In this document: positions 12,357 through 24,100 of the stretch, piece by piece | Layout: the number at the start of each line of letters is the position of its first letter | Position numbering within the stretch: position 1 is the stretch's first letter | Origin: Corydoras sp. C115 | Lineage: Eukaryota > Chordata > Actinopteri > Siluriformes > Callichthyidae | Assembly: GCA_019802505.1 (NCBI GenBank) | Contig: JAFMOC010000271.1 | Span: 30,001 to 94,000 of the forward strand | Direction: 5' to 3' | DNA: 64,000 nt | Notes under the pieces: generated by a model | Database searches by the model: none | Told to the model about the DNA's origin: nothing | The model's input: the letters and a program-made list of their open reading frames with translations, nothing else | Position numbers and translations under genes: made by a program

Positions 12357-14818
12357 GATATATATATAATTCTTACATTTATTTTATATATGCATATACA
12401 TATTTATATATATTTATAGTTTTTAAATATTCTATATTTTATTATCTTCTCTATTATCTATTATATTATCTAAATTATATTATAGTTCTGTATTTATAGT
12501 GGTATATATATTATATATATTCATAGTTGTATACTATATTATATTTCACATAGCGATATGTGTAATTCTCATTTTCTTCTTTAAAATTTAAATGATTAAT
12601 TTAATATAACGGGGTCCGTGACCCATAATTTCGTTCTTATCTCATGTACCACATGTGATATTAATGATAATAAAATTTTCTTGAATCTTGAACATTTATA
12701 GACCCCTAAAATCAGCACCCCTGCCCCCCCCCCCCCATCCCACTCCCCCATCGTCCTACACAATGCATTAATATTTAACTGGTGTCCCATCAGAATGTCG
12801 ACTTTCTGCTGCTGGTAAAACGTGGGCTTTGGGTTACATGGTGCATTAGCCGGAACTCGCCGGTGCTCGAGGTCAACCTCTAAACTGATCATCGGCTCGA
12901 ATGGTCACTTAAAAGTCCATCATTCAGCAGTTTTTCTTTTTGTTTTTGTTTGGTAATTGCGGTTCGTGTTCATAGCGAAACAGTTGGATGATTGCACAGT
13001 CATGATTAATGAGCCGCTCATCTCAGAACGTCGTGATCGCGGTCGAGGCTCATTATCTGTCCAACCTTTTAAAAGCTGCTTAATGCGCAGTCACCAGACG
13101 GCAGCGCGGTCCGAGTCGATGAGCCGTCTGCAGCCGCACTCTGAACACCCTGCAGAAGTGATTCACTCGATTCAATACAGCGAGTCGAATCTGTTATGAT
13201 GAATGATTTCAGTGTCCAGTTCAGTCACAAAGTCCTACAGTTAAAATATAAAACCACCGAAGAATCAAATAAAACGATTCAACCCCCAGGAGGCTTGCTG
13301 ACCTGCTGCAGATGAATCACGGATTCAAACCTAAATGATTCAGTTTGCATAACGAACATGAAAGAAGCAAACGTCTGACCTGCCGGACCCGGAATGAATC
13401 GTTGTCAAACGATTCGGTGGTTCAGACTCGCATTTACGGCCGACACGAGGACTGGCTGGAAGATCAACCGATTGAATCGAACCTGCTGAAGGAGAAAAAG
13501 CATCAGAGCCATGACCAAACGTTTTAAAGATTCATATATAACCTTGTAAAGAGACAATAATGTAAACTGACTCAGTGATTCACCGATTCAAACACAGAAT
13601 GAATCTAACAATAGGGGTGAGTTTTGCTGACATTCGACGATTCGATTCGGAGAACCGTATCAATGAACCTCATAGTCGAATGTACCATTTTAACAATGGG
13701 GGCGCCCATGGCTGCTGCTAAGCATAGTTTTTACATGAAATGTCTTTGTTTTTCGTTATATAATATATATATAGCCTTTTGTCAAATAAAATCATCCTAA
13801 TTCTAGAAAAAAAAAGAAAATCAATCTTGTGGTGAAATTTTAACTGATTCGACTATCAGTCGACTATAGGGAAAAACTGACGAATCAGATTCGACTTTGA
13901 AAATCTTTTAGATGAATACAGCCCTAATTAACAAACTAACAAACAAGATCTTGATGGAAGCCAAAGGATTCACTGAATCAAATGCAGCTGCACTGATTTT
14001 TTGTTTTTTATTTGGGGTGGGGGTGGGGGGGGTATGTGGTGGGGGGTGGGGGTGTTTGTTTGCACGTGTGTGGCCCTCGCCGTGTTTACCGGACGCTGTG
14101 TGGGCTCGGCGTGAGTGATGGCTGAGTGATGATTTGTTTACAGGGATGTGATTCTCATTACGGTTTGATTCTCTTTCCTCTTTATTTACAGGAGTCGCCT
14201 CCACAGCCGCGTCCCCGTCTCGCTCTCCACCTCCTCTGAGGTTCTCTCGTTCCTGGAAGGAGATCGTTTTGGCGGAGACCCCGCCCTCGCGCCCGTTCGG
14301 GTGCTCGGCGTCTTTGTACCCGAGGATGGAGGTACGGATCGATGGACCTGATGTTCTCAGAGCTGATTGGGTCCAGACGTCAGTTTTGAGAAGGTCCCCT
14401 TTTTCTGCTTTAGCATTTTCTTTAAGTGACTCACACGGAGCGGCACGGTGGCTTAGTGCTTTAGCATGTTCTCCTCTCAGCGCCAGGGATTCCTGGTTCG
14501 AATCCCCATCCGGGTGGAGTTTCCATGTCCTTCCCGTGTCCGCGTGGGTCTCCTCCGGGTTCTCCGGACATTTCCTCCCCACTGTTTCCACAAAAAAAAG
14601 GATAACAAGTCAATTGAGTTCTCCAAATTGCCCCAGTGGTATAGAGTCTCCTCTCAGCGTCTGTCCCGGTGTGCCCAGAGGTAGAGTTTCCATGTCCCCC
14701 CGTGTCCTGGGTCTCCTGTATCTGCCCAGCGCCAAAAAACGATCAACGTTCTCCAAATTGCCCATATGGATGGGTCATGTTTTTGAGTGAGAAAACCCCA
14801 CCAGCGATTGCTCCCCCC

Positions 14819-14852
<34 letters not shown>

Positions 14853-17800
14853 GTGTATCTGCCCCAATACGAGGATAAGTGGAAGATAATGAATAATGAA
14901 TGAATGGTTAAAACAAGGGTGTCACGGTGGCTTAGTGGTTTGGCATGTTCTCCTCTCAGCACTAGGGATTCCCGGTTCGAATCCCCATCCGGGTGGAGTT
15001 TCCATGTCCTCCCCGTGTCCGCGTGGGTTTCCTCCGGGTTCTCCGGTTTCCTCCCACAGTCCAAAAACATGGATCAAGGTCAATTGAGTTCTCCAAATTG
15101 CCCCATATAGAGTGTGTTTGTGTGAGTGAATGTGTTCCCAGTGATAGATTGCCCTCCTGTCCTGGGTGTATCTGCCCAGCGCCTGAAACGTTCTCCCCTG
15201 GATGGCCCCCCCGCGACCCTAATATAGGATAAAGTGGAAGATAATGAATGAATGAATGAATGACTCACACGGAAAGCAGCGAGCCTTTAGGACAGACCTC
15301 CAGTCGAACCCTGAGCCCCAAGGCCTCGGCTGTTTACCTCCGATCGTCCATTTCGTCCCCCGTTGTTGTGTTCTGTGGTTTGGAACACAAAGCCGTTGTG
15401 TAAGCGTGTTGCTGACCTGTTTACATCTCCTCCTCTCTCAGGCGTGGCCGCGTTCGAGGAGGCCGCCAAGTCCCTGCGAGGAGACGTCCTGCTGGGGCTC
15501 TTCGTAAATCAAGAGGCGACCAAGTGGTACGTGAGGGTCACACACTCAGGAGCCCCGGATGGGAGCGGGCGGGGTTCCGCGGCTGATCCAGTGACGATCC
15601 TGTTCTCCTTCCACAGGGCGGAGGACCATTCCGTAACCCCCCCTGCCCTCCTGGTGTCCCGCGGACGAGGGCTTCGTCGGGAAGCCCACTCTCTTCCCGT
15701 CTCCGCCCCGGCGGACATGACGTCCTACATCAGGAGGGCCGCGCTGGATTCATTTGTAAGAGTCCTTTTTAATTCCGTGACCCGTGTTCTTCCGCTCAGA
15801 GTTCTTTAAATAAAGGGGAACCGCGGGATTATTTTGGTAAATCGTGGAGACGCGCCTCGGCCTTTGAGGGGCTTGCAGCAAAGGTGTCCAAATTACAAAA
15901 CCAGATGCTGAACACATTAAGTGGAACTGAATTCAATGAGGGCGGCACGGTGGCTTAGTGGTTTAGCATGTTCTCCTCTCAGCGCTAGGGATTCCCGGTT
16001 CGAATCCCCATTTGGGTGGAGTTTCCATATCCTCCCTGTGTCCGCGTGGGTTTCCTCCCACAGTCCAAAAACATGGACCAAGGTCAATTGAGTTCTCCAA
16101 ATTTCCCCATATAGAGTGTGTGTGTGTGTGTGAGTGAGTGTGTGTCCGGCGATAGATTGGCGTCCTGTCCTGGGTGTATCTGCCCAGCGCCCAAAACGTT
16201 CTCCCCTGGATGGGCACGGGGTACCCCCCCCACCCTAATATAGGATAAATAAAGCGGAAGATAATGGATGAATTCAACGAGGGCGGCACGGTGGCGCAGT
16301 GGTTGGCATGTTCTCCTCTCAGGATCCAGGTTCAAATCCTGATCTGGGTGGAGTTTCCATGTCCTCCCCGTGTGTCTCCTCCGGGTTCTCCGGTTTCCTC
16401 CCACAGTCCAAAAACATGGACCAAGGTCAATTGAGTTCTCCAAATTGCCCCATATAGAGTGTGTGTGCCCAGTGATGGATTGGCATCCTGCCCTGGGTGT
16501 ATCTGCCCAGCGCCCAAAACGTTCTCCCCTGGATGGGCATGGGGAACCCCCCCCCCCCAACGACCCTAATAGAGGATAAATAAAGCGCAAGATAATGGAT
16601 GAATTCAACGAGTGTGGCGCAGTGGTTGGCATGTTCTCCTCTCAGGATCCAGGTTCAAATCCTGATCTGGGTGGAGTTTGCATGTTCTTCCCGTGTCTGT
16701 GTGGGTTTCCTCCGGTTTCCACCCACAGTCCAAAAACATGGACATGGATCAAGGTAAACTGAATGCTAGATGACGTCCTACATCAGGAGGGCGGCGCTGG
16801 ATTCATTTGTAAGAGTCTTTTTTAATTCCGTGACCCGTGTTCTTCCGGTCAGAGTTCTTTAAATAAACGGGAACCGCGGGATTATTTTGGTAAATCGTGG
16901 AGACGCGCCTCGGCCTTTGAGGGGCTTCCAGCAAATGCAGGTTTTATTGCTGCTCTTTAATGAAAACAGAGAGGCTTTGAAGCAGACGATCTCATGGCTG
17001 ATTCATTAGGACGGACAAAGCGCTCGCATGTCCTCTGACGTAAACAGAGTCTCCGTCGTCCTCACGCCGCTCCGTTCCCAGAGTCCGACCCGGCAGGGTT
17101 TCACAGCGCACGTGATGCTGGTTCTCATTCCGTTCCTTTCTCGTCTGTGCATGGGCGTGGACATCAGCCCGAGCTCACGGTGGAGAACCTGCCCCGGTAC
17201 CTGGAGCTCGGGAGGCCCCTGCTGCTCCTGTTCGTGGCAGGAGAAGGTCCGGAGACGGCGGCCGCTCTGGAGGAGATGAGGACGGCCGTGGGGAGCCGGC
17301 CGCTTCGCGCCTCCCTGCCGTGTTGGGTTCACCTGTACGTTCTCCTCCGTTCTGATTGGCCGGCTCTGACGTTCTAGTTTCTAACCCAGTGTTGTTTTGT
17401 CCGTCTCAGAGGACGCACGCCGGTCGGACGCTCCGTGCTGGAGACGCTTCTCGGCTTCGTTCCCCCGCTCCCGGCCGTGGTCCTCTCCCGGCTCGACTCC
17501 GACGGAAAGGTGTATCACTTCGCCCCCGAGCGCCCCCTACTGTCAGAACACCTCATCCGGTGGTTACAGAGAACAGAGGACGGGCGGGAAGAAGCTGCAG
17601 GTGAACTGAGATTCGTTTACATCATGTCCTTCCCCAAACTGTTTCCACAAAGGTTTCCAAAATACATAACCAGATGCTCAACACATTAAGTGGAACTGAA
17701 TTCGATCAGGACGGCACGGTGGCTTAGTGCTTTAGCATGTTCTCCTCTCAGCGCTAGGGATTCCCGGTTCGAATCCCCATCTGGGTGGAGGTTCCATGTC

Positions 17801-18439
17801 CTCCCCGTGTCCGCGTGGGTTTCCTCCGGGTTCTCCGGCTTTCCTCCCACAGTCCAAAAAACATGGATCAAGTCAATTGAGTTCTCCAAATTGCCCCATA
17901 TAGAGTGTGTCTGTGTGAGTGAGTGTGCCCAGCGATAGATTGCCCCCCTGTCCTGGGTGTATCTGCCCAGCGCCCGAAACGTTCTCCCCTGGATGGGCAT
18001 GGGGAACCCCCCCCACCCCCACGTCCCTAATATAGGATAAATAAAGCGGAAGATAATGGATGAATTCAACGAGGGCAGCACGGTGGCACAGTGGTTGGCA
18101 TGTTCTCCTCTCAGGATCCAGGTTCAAATCCTGATCTGGGTGGAGTTCGCATGTTCTCCCCGTGTCCGTGTGGGGTTCCTCCGGGTTCTCCGGTTTCCAC
18201 CCACAGTCCAAAAACATGGACATGGATCAAGGTAAACGGAATGCTCTAAATTGCCCCATATAGTGTATGTGTGTGTGAGTGTGTGCCCAGTGATAGATTG
18301 CCCCCCTGTCCTGGGTGTATCTGCCCAGCGACCGAAACATTCTCCCTTGGATGGGCATGAGGAACCCCCCCCCCCCCCCAGTAGTGGTGAATGAATGAAT
18401 TCAATGATCAGGAGGTGTGTCCCAATACATTTGTTCATA

Positions 18440-18474
<35 letters not shown>

Positions 18475-20043
18475 AAACATTTCTTTGATGTGTCTTGCTT
18501 CTTAGTAGCAAACGACTTTCAGAAGCAGTAATTAGAAACTCATTAACATGTGCAGGAAATGCAGGAAATGACTAAATGACTGCTTACTAATAACAATAAG
18601 GAGCATCATTTTTGGCCTGGTGCACAACGCCCTCGTCACTCCCGACTATAAAACAGAAAATTAATCAATTTTAATCAATCAAAATTAAAAAAAAAACGTC
18701 GACGGCGATGTGAAAACACGCCGAGCGCCGAATTCACGCCACGCTGGACGCTCGGAGGGACGGCTTTTTTTTTTTTTTTTTTAAATTGCGGGCCGTAAAT
18801 ATCACTCCTAATAAAACCGTCCGCAGAGTGTTAGTCCTTCTGCAAGGACACGGCATACTTCATAAAGACAGGTCTAGAAGTGGAGGAAGTCCCGCGGGTC
18901 TGCACAGAGGCTCTCGGCTCGACCGCGGAACACGGAGGAGGAACGAAACGGAACGCCGACTGCGCGCCTCTTTTAACCCGATGACCACAGAATCACCAGA
19001 ACGTCTCCCACGTCATTTTTTTCCTTCTTTGCGAGAAGTTTTGAGTAAGCGCATTCACATTCCTCGACGCCCCCATGCCCCCCCCCCCCCCCCCCCCCCC
19101 GCACCTCAGCTAACGCGATCTCTATTGTATTTCTCGGCGACGGTTCCGCAACACTCCCTAAAAGAAAAATCTTTCAGCTCCACCGCCGCCGCAACCCGAG
19201 CCGTCTCGCTGTCCACATCCATCTGCTTCCTATAAACATGAGGTGGCTACATCCCCTAATTGTCTCTGATGGGTTCCAGATAGTTCCCAGAATCCGTCCA
19301 ACTCCTGCTTTGGCCGGCGTCCTTTCGTCCAGCTGTAATTTTAGAGGGTGATTTCACTCGCGTGGCCGAATGGCTCGGCGCTCTGGATGCCGATGCTGAA
19401 ACACGCCGGCGCTCTGCGAGGCAGCGGCCTTATCGGCAGCGCCACCTTGCCACGCGGCTACCGAGAAGGGTCTCGGCGGCTAACGGTTCGCGTTCCGTGG
19501 CCCGCGAGTGTGTGCTGACGTCTGGACGGAGGGTCACCTCTGACCTACAACCGAAAAATCAGGGCTCAGATCAATGTAGTGTGAAGTTTGCATCATTCAT
19601 ACATCCATTATCTATTAGGGTCGTGGGGGGGGGGGTTCCCCATGCCCATCCAGGGGAGAACGTTTCGGGCGCTGGGCAGATACACCCAGGACAGGGGGGC
19701 AATCTATCGTTGGGCAAAGTTTGCATCAGGTTTCCAAAAAGCAAAAAGTATGCGGACACAAGTAGCCAGCTGCACGCCGTGGGCGGAGCCTGGGTTTGGT
19801 CATAACCTAATTAGAACACAATTTAGAATTATGAGAATTATAACACGGGGTGGGCGGCACGGTGACTTAGTGGTTTGGCATGTTCTCCTCTCAGTGCTAG
19901 GGATTCCCGGTTCGGATCCCCATCTGGGTGGAGTTTCCATGTCCTCCCCGTGTCCGCGTGGGTTTCCTCCGGGTTCTCCGGTTTGCTCCCACAGTCCAAA
20001 AACATGGATCAAGGTCAATTGAGTTCTCCAAATTGCCCCATAT

Positions 20044-20078
<35 letters not shown>

Positions 20079-21071
20079 AGCGATAGATTGGCGTCCTGTC
20101 CTGGGTGTATCTGCCCAGCGCCCGAAACGTTCTCCACTGGATGGGCAAGGAGAACCCCCCCGCGACCCTAATATAGGATAAAGCGGAAGATAATGGATGA
20201 ATGAATGAATGGTTCAAACAAGGGTGGCACGGTGGCTTAGTGGTTTAGCATGTTCTCCTCTCAGCACTAGGGATTCCCGGTTCGAATCCCCATCTGGGTG
20301 GAGTTTCCATGTTCTCCCCGTGTCCACGTGTTCCTCCCACAGTCCAAGATCAAAGGAGTTCTCCCAATTGCCCCATATAGAGTGTGTATGTGTGTGAGTG
20401 AGTGTGTGTCCAGCAATAGATTGGCGTCCTGTCCTGGGTGTATCTGCCCAGCGGCCGAAATATTCTCCCCTGGCTGGGCATGGGGAACCCCCCCCCCCAC
20501 CCTAATAGAGGATAAAGTGGAAGATAATGAATGAATGAATGAATGAATAACACGGGGTGCTGTCAGACATCGGTGCCTGACCTCAGAAGGGCCCTTTGAT
20601 CAGAGAACCCAATTACAGCAGCTAGAGATGTCCTGCAGGCCCGCGTGCCTTTTCACTCGGATAAGATAATAAAGGAGGTCACTGGGTAACGTTGGAAGGA
20701 GTGGACGTGAACGCTGCCGTTGCTTGGCCCCGGGACAGCGAGGCGAGGGCGAATGGTTTATTTTTGGAAGCGTGTATGAAGTTGGGAGACGGCGTCTCGC
20801 CTCCGACCCGCATGTCTGTGAGCCGTGAAAGCTGACAACGTGGCGAGTGCTGCAGATTCGACCTTTCACACACAGCTGCCTCACTGAGAAACACGCTCCT
20901 CAGATCGGAACTCTGCAGGCCACCGAGTAAACTCGTCGTAATTAAAGGCGTGACCCATCGGTGGCGCCGTTTCAAATTTCAGACCGCAGACACACATTCG
21001 GGCTGTGTATCCACAAATTCATCCATCCATCCGTTATCTTCTGCTTTATCCTATATTAGGGTCGCGCGTAA

Positions 21072-21110
<39 letters not shown>

Positions 21111-24100
21111 CCCCATGCCCATCCAGGGGAGAACGTTTCGGGCGCCGGGCAGATACACCCAGTACAGGGGGGCAATCTATCACTGGATACACACTCACTC
21201 ACACACACACACACACACACTCTATATGGGGCAATTTGGAGAACTCAATTGACTTGATCCATGTTTTTGGACTGTGGGAGGAAACCGGAGAACCCACGCG
21301 GACAGGGGGGGGGCAATCTATCGCTGGTGTATCCACAAATTCAGAGCTATAGAATTCTCTTCGGGTGTTTAAGAGTTTAACGGAGTGACCGCATACTTTA
21401 GGCCCCCGTGCCGTCCGGTACACTGAAGGCGCAGGGAGCTGGGACTTTCCATCGTCCAGACGTTTTGTAAATATCGGGCCGACGCCGGCACGCACGCTGC
21501 TTCTAATTACACCTTCTATTTTATTTATCAGCCTCTAGCCTAATGCAGGTCGTTCCCGCCACCCCCGCACCACCCCCCCCACCCCCACCTCCCCCCATGC
21601 ATTAAAAGTGTTTTGGTTCAGGTCTATTTAGGAAAGTGGGCCTGCAGGCAGGGCACTAATGCTCATGCTCAGGGTACAAGTGTCTCTGCTGAAAGTCTTG
21701 AGAGTGACGCTGAAGGTTCTCCGGCGGTGCACCGGAGCGCGGTGACCTCACTGCCGTATCGTTTCTCCGGCGCGTGTTGCGCTTCGTTCCCAGCAGGGAG
21801 CCGCTGGGCTCTTAAGCCTGACTGGAACTGAGCTGGAACCGCGGCGCGTTCACGCACGACGGGGACAATTTACGATGTGTTTAGGAGACGCGATGTGTTC
21901 AGGAGTGCCAGAGCGGCGGCGGACGGACGAGCTGTATTATATTAAAACACGAAGGCTTCATCGGAACACACGTTTTAAACGTCGGTGATGTACGTTTCAC
22001 AAAAAGTAGCGTGTGAGTTTTCGGGAAAAGCGCGAATAAAGCGAAGCTCCAACGGGACGGGGCGTATCAGACGAGTGGGAGGCCGGATGAGGGACCTCTT
22101 TACTGTAATGAGAATGAACTGACCGTCTGTTTAAGATATTATAGCGAGACCGACGGCAGGAACGACACCAAGAAGCTATCGAACGGCTGCACTCGCCGTG
22201 CTGAGACACTAGGGGGAGACCCCGACCCCGTAACCCCCCTTACAGCGAGCGACACCACTAACACAGGGGGCGTGAGCACGACCTACCACCCTGTGGGTCT
22301 GCTTTTTAGAGGACATGGACGTGACGGTGCATTTAAGACGTGACGTCCAGCCAAAAAGTAATGATACTGAACCGAACCGCAAAACCACATGGCTGGTTGA
22401 GTCTAATGTGGAAGAACATGACTGCCCCTGTTCCCCGTTTGGGATAAACTAGAACACGCCGTCATCCAACATCAGTGTCCATCTGTCCATTATCCTCCGC
22501 TTTATCCTCTATTAGGCTCGTGGTGGGGGGGGGTTCCCCATGCCCATCCAGGGGAGAACATCTTGGGTGCTGGGCAGTTACACCCAGTACAGGACGCCAA
22601 TCTATCACTGGGCACACACTCACTCACACAGACACACACTATATGGGGCAATTTGGAGAACTCAATTGACTTGATCAATGTTTTTGGACTGTGGGAGGAA
22701 GGCGAGGTGCTGAGAGGCGAACATGCTAAACCACCAAGCCACCGTGCCGCCCAACATCAGTGTCTGACCTCGCAAATGTGCGTTTGAATAGAACAGCAAA
22801 AAATAAAAAAAAATAAAAAATCCCTACAACACATCTGGGTTCCACATAGCGCAAGTGATGTTGCATTAATGTTTCATGTGCTCATGTAATACATTTATGA
22901 CCGTATTATTGTTTTAATGGCCTCGTAATTGATTCTGCCCAGATATTTTTAGATAAGTCTCCACTTCAGCCATAAACGTAGTTACTGTGATCAGCCTTTA
23001 GAGAGTAATAAAGATCTAATAAAGAACGGTGGGCCTTCACCGCAGGGTCAACAGCACCGAGCAGAAGCCTGATGGGGACTTGATAAAAAATAATCATTCA
23101 TTCATTATCTTCCGCTTTATCCTCTATTAGGGTCGAGGGGGGGGGGGGGGTTCCCCATGCCCATCCAGGGGAGAACGTTTCAGGCCAGGACAGGGGGCAA
23201 TCTATCGCTGGACACACACTTACTCACACAAACACACTCTATATGGGGCAATTTGGAGAACTCAACTGACCTTGATCCATGTTTTTTGGAGTATGGGAGG
23301 AAACCGGAGAACCCGGAGGAAACCCACGTGGACATGGGGAGAACATGGAAACTCCACCCAGATGGGGATTCGAACCGGGAATCCCTAGTGCTGAGAGGAG
23401 AACGTGCAAAACCACTAAGCCACCGTGTCGCCAAAAAATAATCATTCATTCATTCTTTATCTTCCGCTTTATCCTCTATTAGGGTCGCGGGGGGGGGGGG
23501 GGGTTCCCCATGCCCATCCAGGGGAGAACGTTTCGGGCGTTGGGCAGATACACCCAGGGCAGGACGCCAATCTATCGCTGGACACACACTCACACAGACA
23601 CACTCTATATGGGGCAATTTGGAGAACTCAATTGATTTGATCCATGTTTTTGGACTGTGGGAGGAAACCGGAGAACCCGGAGGAAACCCACGCGGACACG
23701 GGGAGGACATGCAAACTCGAACCGGGAATCCCTAGTGCTGAGAGGAGAACGTGCCAAACCACTAAGCCAGCGTGCCGGGTATATATATTATAATAATAAT
23801 AAAATAAATAAAAAGAGGTGGTTGGCAGTGAAAGGTCGGCTGTAACTCTCCCCCTCAGTGAGGGGTGGGGGGTGAGGGGTGTGGGGGGGGCGGTGGGAGT
23901 GTTAATGTAATACAAACATGGGAGTGAAAACATCAAACAGTCAGAATGAAAACATGAGAGACACGCGGTTTGTGTTTACATGACGGATGCATGTTGATGC
24001 GTCGTGTGTACACTAGGGGTGTCTTCAACTAAGGATTTTCATAGTCGAATCTGATTCGTCAGATTTTCCCTACAGTCGACTGATAGTCGAATCGGTTAAA

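Noticed and set aside
19361..19495. Possible tRNA-Ser or tRNA-Leu (GTGGCCGAATGG, later GGTTCGCGTTCC)
   Set aside because: The box spacing of about 120 bases and lack of pairing arms do not fit a tRNA.
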